Shown piece by piece: positions 27,472 through 39,358 of a DNA stretch of 64,000 bases. The position numbers were made by a program, and so were the translations under genes. Every line of letters starts with the position of its first letter. The stretch's first letter is position 1. The notes beneath the pieces are model-generated. The model was given only the letters and a program-made list of their open reading frames with translations. It was not told where the DNA came from and ran no database searches. Origin of the DNA: Deltaproteobacteria bacterium (lineage in GTDB: Bacteria > Myxococcota > Kuafuiibacteriia > Kuafuiibacteriales > Kuafuiibacteriaceae); assembly GCA_016713425.1 (NCBI GenBank), contig JADJPE010000005.1:3596001-3660000 (forward strand), in the 5' to 3' direction.

Positions 27472-28971
27472 CTAGTCGGGCTGGGCAGCGACGTCAACAG
27501 GCTTTGCGCGGCTCGGGTTTGTGCCGATCTCATGCAGGCGCACTGAATTCGTGCTGCCCAGTTGCCCCATGGGCGCGCCGAAGACGACGACGATGCGGTC
27601 CCCTCGCCGAACCAAGCGCCGCTCGACAAGTCGGGCTTCAACGCGCCGGATCATGTCTTCGACATCGCTTATGGGCCCGAGGCCGTCGGACCGAATACCC
27701 CAGTGAAGCGTGAGGCGGCGCCGCGTTCGTTCGTTCGAGCAGAAGGCGAGAATGGGCACCTGGGGCCGATACTTGGCCACCAACTGCGCGGTGCGCCCGG
27801 ATTCCGTGAAGCAGGCGATGAGCCGTGCGCCAGCTTTTACGGCCGCACGGCAAGCGACACCCGCCACGGCGTCCGCGAAGCCGCTTCGTGCCTGGCGGGC
27901 GGGGGGCGTCGTCGCGCTCTCGAGTCGGCGTTCGCGCTCGGTCGCGACGATGATTCGATTCATCATCGAGGCCGCCTCTTTTGGATACTTTCCGATCGCC
28001 GTTTCGGCCGACAGGAGCACACCATCGGCCCCGTCGAAAATGGCGTTCGAGACGTCGGAGGCCTCAGCCCTCGTCGGGCGCGGGGATTCGAGCATCGAGC
28101 TGAGCATCTGCGTGGCGATGATGACCGGGACTCCCGCTTCGTTCGCGAGTCGCAGCATCCGCTTTTGGACCAGCGGGATCCGTGTCACCTCGATCTCGGC
28201 GCCCAGATCTCCGCGGCGAATCATCACGGCGTCGGCACGCCTTAGGATGCCGTCGAACCGCGCGATCGCCTCGGGGCGCTCGATCTTCGCGATGAGCGGG
28301 ATGTTGCTGCCCAGCTCGGCCAGACGCTCGCGTGCGACCAGGATGTCGGCAGCATCAGCGATATAGCTCAGCGCGACGTAGTCGACTTCATACTCGACGG
28401 CGGCCTTCAATATCTCAAGGTCGCGGTCCGTGAGCGGATCGCCGCGAAGCGGCATGCCCGGGGTGTGAAGGGCCGTGCGCTGGGTGACGAGCCCGCCCTG
28501 AACGACGACGGCTTCGACGTGGTCGCCCTTGACCGCCGTGGTTCGGAGCTCGACCAGACCTTCGGAGAGCAGGTGCTTGTCGCCACCTGCCATGTGCTCG
28601 CTGAAGAACCATTCGTTGACTGGGATGACACTGCTGTTTCCGAGGCGGCCGTCGTCGGCCACGAGCGCGACGGCTCGACCGGTCTCGAGGCGGACGCAGT
28701 CCCCCTCGAGTGCGCCGACGCGGACTTTGCGACCCGGCAGGTCGACGATGAGCGAGATTGGCCGCCGATCTTGAGCCCGAAGGCGCTGGAGGATCTCGAT
28801 TCGGGCGAGGTGTTGGCCGACCTCGCCGTAGTTGAAATTGAGGCGCGCGGCGTCCATACCGTGCGCGATGAGCTGCCCCAAGACGCCTTCGGCGTCGGTG
28901 GATGGACCCAGGGTGCAGACGATCTTGGATCGTCGTCCATCGAAGATGTCTTCGGAGCGTTCGGCCTGCAT
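27472..28971 (-). CDS. pyk: Pyruvate kinase
   Basis: The enzyme makes pyruvate and ATP from phosphoenolpyruvate and ADP, the last step of glycolysis. Family blocks are SKIVCTLGPST (15-25), RLNFNYGE (43-50), DLPGRKVRVG (77-86), the catalytic-lysine block IPLIAKIERPEA and RRGDLGAEIE, then an Ala/Thr-rich C-terminal effector domain. I start at the ATG 28971 (M-Q-A-E-R-S), because upstream codons overlap the preceding gene and read Arg/Gly rich. That gives 499 aa. Two deviations matter. The usual NFSHG is NFNYG, and the position that is Glu in K+-dependent enzymes is Lys82 with Leu78 nearby, a pattern associated with K+-independent pyruvate kinases. rpoZ follows immediately. Confidence 0.92.
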   Translation of the reverse strand: MQAERSEDIFDGRRSKIVCTLGPSTDAEGVLGQLIAHGMDAARLNFNYGEVGQHLARIEILQRLRAQDRRPISLIVDLPGRKVRVGALEGDCVRLETGRAVALVADDGRLGNSSVIPVNEWFFSEHMAGGDKHLLSEGLVELRTTAVKGDHVEAVVVQGGLVTQRTALHTPGMPLRGDPLTDRDLEILKAAVEYEVDYVALSYIADAADILVARERLAELGSNIPLIAKIERPEAIARFDGILRRADAVMIRRGDLGAEIEVTRIPLVQKRMLRLANEAGVPVIIATQMLSSMLESPRPTRAEASDVSNAIFDGADGVLLSAETAIGKYPKEAASMMNRIIVATERERRLESATTPPARQARSGFADAVAGVACRAAVKAGARLIACFTESGRTAQLVAKYRPQVPILAFCSNERTRRRLTLHWGIRSDGLGPISDVEDMIRRVEARLVERRLVRRGDRIVVVFGAPMGQLGSTNSVRLHEIGTNPSRAKPVDVAAQPD

Positions 28972-29024
28972 GCGCGCGCGAACGGTGCCTCTTTTGAGGC
29001 CGACAGTCGAGCCCCAATCACGCT

Positions 29025-30950
29025 TCAGGTGCGCCCAGGGGGCCTGACGCGCCCCGCCATGCGGCCCGCCATCGCCCAGACCCGCGCGAGGGGCGGCCAT
29101 CGACGGCCTCGCCGACCGAGCCCGCACGCGAGCCACAAAAGAGCCGCAAAAACGACCCAGACCGAGGTCTCCGACGGGCCCGTATTTTGGCATCCACCGC
29201 TCGAATTCCCGGGATTGTCGTCGCGCGCTGCGTCAGAGGTCCCGGTCGGATTCGAACCGTCGGCGACCCCCGCATCTTCGCTTGCACCCAAAGACGCGTC
29301 GTCGTGGGCGTCACCCAGGGCGTCACCCGCGGTGTCACCCACGGCGGCATCCGTCGCCTCGGCGGCGTCACTCGCCCCTGAATCGGCGCCCAGATCGGTG
29401 GACCCGCCGTCTTGGTCTCCGGTCGTGCCCCCGTCGCTCGGACCGGCATCTCCGCAATCAGAAAGACAGTCGCAGGCGCCCGTTTCGCAGGTGCCCTCGA
29501 GCATCGTCTTCGCGAGCCCCAGGCCGAGCGCCGCGCCGGCGCAAAATTCGCCGCTGGCGCCCGGGCCGTCGATGAAGATGACGTAGGGGTCGGCGAGCTC
29601 TAGGCCGATGTAGAGCGTCGCGAAGAGCCAGGGATAGTCGTAGCAGGGGCCCATTTGGAGGCCGCCCGCGATGAAGGCTTTCGTGTCGTAGTGTTGGTCA
29701 CGAAGGTCGGGCTCCGTGTACGAGATTTGATAGAGGCCCCGGTCGGTCAAGTCGACGAGATCGCTGAACTCGTCGTTCTCTCCCGGCGTATGGCCCATGT
29801 CCGTCAGGTCGCCCCAGCCGCGAAGCAAACCGAGGGCGAGCCCGACGCCGGCGCTGTCGCCGTCTTCGCCGCCGACCAATTCGCCGATCGCGTTGAACGG
29901 CCGGAGGGTGAAGTAGAGCCGCTTGCTCTGGGTTCCGGTCGGCCCCTCGACCAATCCTCGGCCTCTCATCCGCCACGTGAAGCCCCCGAGGTAGGCGGCG
30001 AGAAGCTCGCGTTCGCGATCGGTCAAGGATGGGTAAGGCAGCACCCGGCGATCGCGGCCCGCCGCCAATACGCGTTGCCGGTCGCGTTCGGCTTGTGCGA
30101 GGCCGTCGGCGACCAGGCGCTCGAGGTCGCTTGCGGCCTGCGAAAGCTCACGCTCGAGTGTGCTGGCGTCTTGCTGAAATCGCGCAAGTGCGCTTGCGTC
30201 GAAACAGCCCGCGTTGGCACCCGCGGCGGCTAGGGCTGCTGCGTACTGCGCTCGCCGCGTCTCAGCCGCCGCCAGCAACCGTTCGGCACGGAGTTTCGCG
30301 ATGATGTCGCGCGCCGTTGGCATGAACCAGGGAGGCACGAGACCCTCGGGCATGTCGAAGTGCGTGAGTGCCTCTCCGATCAGGCCGATGAGTCCTTCGA
30401 TCGAGGACACCACGTTCAGGGTGACGTCGGCCGGCGGCAAGGCCCGGACGAAGCGTTCCGGAAACTCGATGTCGAGGCATTCGGGCGCCTCCCCGAATGC
30501 GGTCTTCAGCTCGTCCTCGACCGCCGCGCACGCGGGGCTGGCCGGGGTTCGGAGCATCGACGGAAAAACGAAGCTGGCGTGGTGTGCGCAGCGCGTTGGC
30601 GTCGGCATCGGGGCTGGCGTGGGCGGGCCCGCGTCCTTGGCGCGAAGGAACACCTCGGCGATGTCGGAGAAGAGCCAGAGGTCGATCGGTCCCGCTTTGA
30701 GCTCGGCCATGCTCTCGGCTGGCAACCCGGGAAGGTTGTCTCCGAGGTCGGCCAGTTTTTCGCGGATCGAGTCTGGGTCTTCCGCAAGCTCGGGATCGAA
30801 GTCGAACGGCCAGGCGTGGGGCGGTGGCCTGGCTTCAGCGGACGAGAGGGCAAAAACGGCAAGGAAGAGCGGGATGACGACAGCGAGCGACACAACGCTT
30901 GGGTGGGGGTTCATCGCGGTGTTTTGCTTGGTCGTTGATTCCTTGCTCAT
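29025..30950 (-). CDS. Secreted protein with a MYXO-CTERM-like surface anchor
   Basis: The N terminus carries a Sec signal (VVSLAVVIPLFLAVFALSSAEA). The body of about 450 residues is unassigned and has a long coiled part around 230-310. Conserved-looking aromatic blocks such as AYLGGFTWRMRGRGLV and LYFTLRPFNAIGELV follow. Residues about 485-585 are an Asp/Gly/Ala/Thr-rich spacer after a Cys-rich CETGACDCLSDCG motif. The end matches a MYXO-CTERM signal: SGGC at about 584-587, a membrane helix (WVVFAALLWLACGLG) and an RRGRR cluster. The family usually ends at the Arg cluster, but here 24 more residues follow. This sorts proteins to the outer surface in myxobacteria. Alternative start: Met13. 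It is 53 bp upstream of pyk. Confidence 0.82.
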   Translation of the reverse strand: MSKESTTKQNTAMNPHPSVVSLAVVIPLFLAVFALSSAEARPPPHAWPFDFDPELAEDPDSIREKLADLGDNLPGLPAESMAELKAGPIDLWLFSDIAEVFLRAKDAGPPTPAPMPTPTRCAHHASFVFPSMLRTPASPACAAVEDELKTAFGEAPECLDIEFPERFVRALPPADVTLNVVSSIEGLIGLIGEALTHFDMPEGLVPPWFMPTARDIIAKLRAERLLAAAETRRAQYAAALAAAGANAGCFDASALARFQQDASTLERELSQAASDLERLVADGLAQAERDRQRVLAAGRDRRVLPYPSLTDRERELLAAYLGGFTWRMRGRGLVEGPTGTQSKRLYFTLRPFNAIGELVGGEDGDSAGVGLALGLLRGWGDLTDMGHTPGENDEFSDLVDLTDRGLYQISYTEPDLRDQHYDTKAFIAGGLQMGPCYDYPWLFATLYIGLELADPYVIFIDGPGASGEFCAGAALGLGLAKTMLEGTCETGACDCLSDCGDAGPSDGGTTGDQDGGSTDLGADSGASDAAEATDAAVGDTAGDALGDAHDDASLGASEDAGVADGSNPTGTSDAARDDNPGNSSGGCQNTGPSETSVWVVFAALLWLACGLGRRGRRWPPLARVWAMAGRMAGRVRPPGRT

Positions 30951-30958
30951 CGATGGAC

Positions 30959-31917
30959 TTATAGCACGCTGCCCGTGGGAGGCAGACTCGAAACCGTTGC
31001 GGACTCCGCCCCGAAGAGTGCGCCGTCCTTCTTCAGCTCGAGTTCGACGAATCCGGGATCACACTTGAGATAGAGCCTATCGCCGGACAGCACATATTCG
31101 AAGCCAAGGCGGCCGGTGCTGTCGTAGCCGGATGCGCTTCGGACGAAGAACCGGTCCGCGCCGGATTCTACGAAAAGGCTGTGCGCTTCACTGCACCCGC
31201 GTACGAACGTAAAGACATCCTTGGCGCAGCGACGGGGGTCGATGAGCCCATCTCGGAAAGATGGTCGCGGGCACCGCGAGGTGGGGATCGTCGCGTTTGG
31301 CTGATGATGGCGCACCAGATCGCCTTCCAGCAGTGCGCGTAGGCTTTGGATCAGCGCGGGCGTTGCGCCTTCAGCGATCTGTTGCAGGATTTCGCGCATC
31401 GACAACCCTTCGCAGTCGTCGGTCGTTCCGGTCGAGACGATGTCCCCCGTGTCTTCACCCACTTCGAGCATGTGGATCGTGTACGTGAATCGAGTTCGGC
31501 CGTCCTTGAGCGCCCAAAAGATGGGCGCCGGACCCCGCTCCTCGGGCAGTGCGCCGGGGTGAAGGTTGAGTCCGCCTTTGCTGGAGAGCGCGAGGACCTC
31601 GGCCGATAGGAGATGGGGAAAGCCGGCCACCAGGAGCGCGTCGGGTTTGGCCGCCCGAATCCGCGCGCGCACGCGCGCACTGTTGGCGTCGTTCGTACCG
31701 ATGAAGTCGATGCCTGCGTCCGACGCGATATCTTCCAGCGAAGGCGACGAGGGCGTTTTTGCTGGGGACTTGCTGCGCAAGACCCAGGAGGGGCGTCCTT
31801 CTTCGGTGCGCCCTTCGATGACCAAGCGCGGCCTCAAGGCACTCGCCACGAGCCGGCTCAACGGAATCCGCGAAAGCGGTCCGTTCATGCCGAAGTATAC
31901 AATCCGGTAGGGGCGTA

Positions 31918-31927
<10 letters not shown>
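30959..31927 (-). CDS. Formyltransferase-fold enzyme (methionyl-tRNA or sugar formyltransferase-like)
   Basis: The formyl-transferase catalytic triad is visible: Asn121 and His123 in GLNLHPGALPEERGPAP, and Asp162 in EVGEDTGDIV. This domain uses 10-formyltetrahydrofolate. The C-terminal third is short and lacks clear features of the Fmt tRNA-binding domain, so a sugar-nucleotide N-formyltransferase or another acceptor is possible. I start at GTG 31927, which gives S-V-V-R-P-Y-R-I-V-Y-F-G-M, the beta-strand expected at the front of the fold. An upstream frame reading back into the kinase is Arg/Pro rich and not protein-like. The start overlaps the kinase stop by 10 bp, so translation is probably coupled. 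Confidence 0.75.
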
Positions 31928-35562
<3,635 letters not shown>

Positions 35563-35809
35563 CCTGTCGTCGTCCGGCGGGCCCGTTCGTGCGGACGGGC
35601 CAAGCGCTCGCTCCGGCCGAGACTGGCTGGGCGCAGCACCTGGATGCTAGCATTCAGAGGCGAGCAAGAACGAATCCCTGACCGCACCTCGACGAATCGC
35701 GCCCAAATCTCACCGAATCCCCTAGGGTAAACGTGCGGAAGATCACGGCGGCCGGTGCCCACCCAGCATTTGATTGAGCCTGCTTGCCCTTGGCATGTAG
35801 ACATTCAGT

Positions 35810-37189
35810 GTGCCCTGCCTTCGACTGCGGCTGCTTCCTCGGTCGCGCCTGTCGCTCCTGTCGCTCCTGGTACTCTCGCTGGGGACGCCGAGCGTAGCTC
35901 GGGCTGCGCAGGACGCGCCGTGTGCCGGGCTCGGTCGGCGCATTCGAGAGGCGGTCGAGCGGAGCAGCGACCCGCGTGCGCAGCTTTGGCTGGCTCCATA
36001 CACCGGCCCGGCCGCCGTGGATGGGCTTCTCTCTCGCGCGCGTTCGGGCGACGAGTCCGACGCCTTTTCGGCACTCTTTGCGGTCGGACTGTCGCGCGAT
36101 GTCGAAGCGCTTCGACGCCTTCGTCATATCGAACGCCCCAAGCCGGGGCTTCCGACCCTCGGGTGGGCGCTCGGGCTCCTGGCCCTCGGTGATGGCTCGA
36201 TGACGGCGACGATTGCGAGGGCGCTCAAGGTGGAGCCGGTCGCGGTTCGGCGGCGTGTGGCCGAGACGCTCGCCTTGCTGCCCCAAAAGCGCCCGCGCAT
36301 GTTGCTCTACGAGTCCCTCTCGGACGCCGATCCGCAGGTGCGTCTCATCGCGGCCGAGGTCCACCTCAAGCAGAACAGCCGACGCGCGCGGCGCGTGCTC
36401 CTCGAGCTGCTGCGCGCTCCCCGTCGCACTTTTCGCAACCGTGCCGGTTACGCGTTGCTTCACCGCCGGCATCGCTTCTCGGCCGAGGAGCTCGCCATGC
36501 TGCCCGAAGGCCTGCGCGTCCAAGCTCTGGTCGCGCACGCGCTGAGCGGTCGTCGTCCAAACCAGAAGCTCTTGCGGCAACAAATCCTCGGGGCCGATCC
36601 AAGCGCGCGCGTCGCGGCGTTGGCGGCTGTTGCGGCGACGGGGTCCGAGTCGCGGGGCGGCTTGGCCCGCCTGCGGCGCCTGGTTCGGGCACGGCGAGGC
36701 TTGGGGGCTGCGGCCGAGGTCTCGATGGCGATGGCGCTCTTGGACGAACAACTGGTCGATGCCCAGCTTGACGAATTCAGCGCTGCGCAGGCGGAGCGCG
36801 CAGCGCTCGTCTTCTTTGGATTTGCGGCGGGTGGTTCACCCCACAATCAGCTCGAGCCGAGTCACGCCTTGCGTTTGGCGACCGTCTTTGGCGATTGGGT
36901 CAAGCGGTCGCTGCTCTCCGACGAGCTCCAGTCGCTGATGTTGCTCGCGCTCGACGCCGCGGACGCATCAGCCGGGCTCGTTGCCGCGCGCGCCCGTATC
37001 GGGTCGCGCGGCGACGGTGAAGGCTTGCGAACCGCGATCAAGATCGTCGGACGCAGCGGCCGTCTGGACGACGTGCCCAAGCTTCTCGGACTCCTCTCGA
37101 AGGTCGACGGCAAGAGCAGGACTCGAGCCGAGGTGTTGCGGGCGAGCGCTCAAACCTGCGACGGAAAATTGCGAGACTTCACCCCATGA
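35810..37189 (+). CDS. Secreted HEAT-like repeat protein
   Basis: The N terminus is a Sec-type signal (LSLLSLLVLSLGTPSVARA, cut near Ala33). The mature 420 residues are almost entirely helical, with recurring Ala/Leu/Arg repeats of 30-40 residues: LRRLRHIERPKPGLPTLGWA, VRRRVAETLALLP, VRLIAAEVHLKQ, VQALVAHALSG, and VAALAAVAA. These resemble HEAT/PBS-lyase repeats used as protein-protein scaffolds. Start assignment is moderate, since no strong ribosome site precedes it. The stop overlaps the start of the next lipoprotein gene by 4 bp, so the two are coupled and both probably act in the periplasm or outer membrane. Partner and role are unknown. Confidence 0.72.
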   Translation: MPCLRLRLLPRSRLSLLSLLVLSLGTPSVARAAQDAPCAGLGRRIREAVERSSDPRAQLWLAPYTGPAAVDGLLSRARSGDESDAFSALFAVGLSRDVEALRRLRHIERPKPGLPTLGWALGLLALGDGSMTATIARALKVEPVAVRRRVAETLALLPQKRPRMLLYESLSDADPQVRLIAAEVHLKQNSRRARRVLLELLRAPRRTFRNRAGYALLHRRHRFSAEELAMLPEGLRVQALVAHALSGRRPNQKLLRQQILGADPSARVAALAAVAATGSESRGGLARLRRLVRARRGLGAAAEVSMAMALLDEQLVDAQLDEFSAAQAERAALVFFGFAAGGSPHNQLEPSHALRLATVFGDWVKRSLLSDELQSLMLLALDAADASAGLVAARARIGSRGDGEGLRTAIKIVGRSGRLDDVPKLLGLLSKVDGKSRTRAEVLRASAQTCDGKLRDFTP

Positions 37190-38211
37190 ATCACGACGCT
37201 TTCGGCCGGCCATATTCCCGCTCCGCGGCTTCTGTCTTCATCTTCGCCCTGTTCGCTTCTTGCTTCGTAGGCCTCGGAATCGGCTGCAAGACCTCGCAAA
37301 CGGCGCCGATCGAGCCGGTGCTTTCGTCTGCACCGCCTCCGTGCGACATCGAGCACAATGGCACGTGCGTCTTGCGCAAGGCTTCGGACGAGGATTACGA
37401 GGCGAGAGCCGAAGTGATGGCGGCGGAGGCCGAACGGGAAGCCTCGCTGTTCAGCCAGCGTCTTCGGCGTTGGCGCCAAGAGGAAGAAGCGCGGCAACGT
37501 CGTCGGGCCCGGACGTCTTCGATCACGGACGCGCAGCCGGTGGCGGACGACGATTCTCCCGGACCCAAGAACGACCACGATCTTGCGGACGATCCGGCGA
37601 GCGTATCAGCCGGCGCTTCACTCGGCGATTCCGCCGGGGATTCACGCGGCGATTCAGCCGGCGATTCAGCGCGCGAGGCAGACCCCGGAGATCTTCGACT
37701 CGGGATGGGGATTTCGTTCGACGATGAGGACTCGAAGGCCTCTGTGTACGGGACCAGCATCCGGGCGCTCAAGCGTGCTTCGCCGCCGGCGGTTGCGGCT
37801 TCGGAGGTCGGAACGAAGCCCGAAGATTCACAACGCGCGGGCGAGGCCGTGCTTCGGATGAAGTCGGCCAAGTGCCTCTTGCTCCACGATCGTGTCCACG
37901 TGGAGGAGGCGGTGCGCGCCCAGCGCGCGTCTCGGGTCGACCGAAAGAAGCTTGGCGAGCTTGCGCTGGCGTCGGTGGAGATCCAGGTGTTGATCGAGGC
38001 CATCGATGCTGAGCTTGCCCGTCGCAAGGTTGTGCAAGGGATGGTCGCCGAGGTTTGCCGCCAAGAAGGTGTCAAAGGCTACGAGGCGGTTCTTAGGCCG
38101 CTCGTGGGGCCTCCGGCATCGGCACCGCGCGACGCGTCGCGATACAGTCGTGGGCTCGTGCGCCTTCGTGGGGCGTTGGAACGCGAGTCCGGCTTGCCTC
38201 GATCCGAGTAG
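37186..38211 (+). CDS. Putative lipoprotein with a coiled middle and Gly/Asp/Ser repeat
   Basis: The hydrophobic lead SVFIFALFASCFVGLGIGC ends in a Cys34 that could be lipidated, although the -3 position is Gly, which is weak for a lipobox. Residues about 60-110 are a charged helical coil rich in Arg/Glu/Ala. A tandem Gly-Asp-Ser/Ala repeat (GDSAGDSRGDSAGDSA) lies at about 145-165. The C-terminal 120 residues look folded, with blocks such as KSAKCLLLHDRVHVEEAV and LASVEIQVLIEAIDAELARR. Its start codon overlaps the HEAT-like gene stop. I recognise no family. Confidence 0.68.
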   Translation: MNHDAFGRPYSRSAASVFIFALFASCFVGLGIGCKTSQTAPIEPVLSSAPPPCDIEHNGTCVLRKASDEDYEARAEVMAAEAEREASLFSQRLRRWRQEEEARQRRRARTSSITDAQPVADDDSPGPKNDHDLADDPASVSAGASLGDSAGDSRGDSAGDSAREADPGDLRLGMGISFDDEDSKASVYGTSIRALKRASPPAVAASEVGTKPEDSQRAGEAVLRMKSAKCLLLHDRVHVEEAVRAQRASRVDRKKLGELALASVEIQVLIEAIDAELARRKVVQGMVAEVCRQEGVKGYEAVLRPLVGPPASAPRDASRYSRGLVRLRGALERESGLPRSE

Positions 38212-38236
38212 TCTGGTTAAGAGTGCATCGTTGGTG

Positions 38237-39238
38237 ATGTCTCAGCACCAAGCCGACACGGTCGAGCCGCGACCCCGCCTCTCGATCGTCATTCCCGCCT
38301 ACAACGAGGGGGACAGCGTCGACGAGCTTCTCGCGGAGGTCTTTGGCGTCATCGACCGAAATGGGTACGTCGGTGAGGTCGTGATCGTCGACGACGGATC
38401 CTCAGACGACACGTGGCCGAAGCTGCTCGCCTATGGGGCTCATGAGCCGCGGCTGCGCGCGGTCCGTTTTCGACGCAATTTTGGTCAGACGGCGGCGATG
38501 GTCGCCGGTCTCGACCACGCGCGGGGTGAGATTCTTATTCCGCTCGACGCAGATCTCCAGAATGACCCGAATTCGATCCCAGATCTCATGGCCAAGATCG
38601 ACGAAGGCTATGACGTCGTCTCCGGATGGCGCCGCGATCGCAAGGACTACTTCCTGTCTCGTCGGCTGCCGTCCGTGATCGCGAATCGGCTGATCTCCTG
38701 GGTGAGTGGCGTGCGTCTTCACGACTACGGGTGTTCGCTCAAAGCGTACCGACGCGAGGTCCTCGACCCGGTCAATCTCTACGGCGAGATGCATCGATTC
38801 ATTCCGATCTACGCATCGTGGACGGGGGCGCGGGTCGGGGAGGCTGTCGTCCATCATCGTCCGCGGAAGTACGGGCGCTCGAAGTACGGTATCATGAGGA
38901 CGTTCAAGGTCGTTCTCGATCTTCTCGTCGTGAAATTCCTTGGTTCTTACGGGACCAAACCGATCTACTTCTTTGGTGGATTGGGTCTCATCTTTTTCAT
39001 CGCGTCGTTTTTGACCGCCGCCTACACGCTGTACGCTAAGTACGTCGATCACGTGTTCGTCCACCGAAACCCTCTTCTGATCATCTCGATCTTCTTCGCG
39101 CTGACCGGCATTCAGAGCTTGTTCTTGGGGTTGTTGGCCGAGATCGCCATTCGCACCTACCACGAGAGCCAGTCACGCCCGATCTACGCGGTACGGAGCC
39201 GCATGAACATCGAGCTCTCCGATGCGCTCCGGAAGTAG
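38237..39238 (+). CDS. Family 2 glycosyltransferase, polyprenyl-phosphate type (ArnC/DPM-like)
   Basis: This enzyme should move a sugar from a nucleotide donor to a polyprenyl phosphate at the cytoplasmic face of the inner membrane. The GT-A domain has LSIVIPAYNEGDS, VDDGSSDDTW, and DADLQNDPNSIPDL (the DxD-type metal site), then SGWRRDRKDYFLSRRLPS and the later GCSLKAYRREV. Two C-terminal membrane helices (about 240-265 and 275-300) match the DPM1/ArnC/GtrB subgroup. The start is ATG 38237 (M-S-Q-H-Q-A-D). An open frame back to 38006 overlaps the lipoprotein gene and is Arg-rich. It sits before an AsnB-type gene and a GT39-like gene, suggesting an envelope glycan or lipid modification set. 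Confidence 0.9.
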   Translation: MSQHQADTVEPRPRLSIVIPAYNEGDSVDELLAEVFGVIDRNGYVGEVVIVDDGSSDDTWPKLLAYGAHEPRLRAVRFRRNFGQTAAMVAGLDHARGEILIPLDADLQNDPNSIPDLMAKIDEGYDVVSGWRRDRKDYFLSRRLPSVIANRLISWVSGVRLHDYGCSLKAYRREVLDPVNLYGEMHRFIPIYASWTGARVGEAVVHHRPRKYGRSKYGIMRTFKVVLDLLVVKFLGSYGTKPIYFFGGLGLIFFIASFLTAAYTLYAKYVDHVFVHRNPLLIISIFFALTGIQSLFLGLLAEIAIRTYHESQSRPIYAVRSRMNIELSDALRK

Positions 39239-39358
39239 GCCGTAGGCCCAAAGCCCTTCAGCGCCTAACCTCGGTGTTGCGCGCGATACTCTCGATCAAG
39301 TGAAAGACCGAGCGAAGCAATGCTCGCCAGCGCCTACGTCTTTCGGTAGTTTCTCATC

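Noticed and set aside
35654..36751. Long minus-strand open frame opposite the HEAT-like gene
   Set aside because: The GC-rich genome opens many antisense frames. This one is Arg/Gln/Pro rich with no domain or signal, while the plus-strand product has a signal peptide and regular repeats and couples to the next gene.
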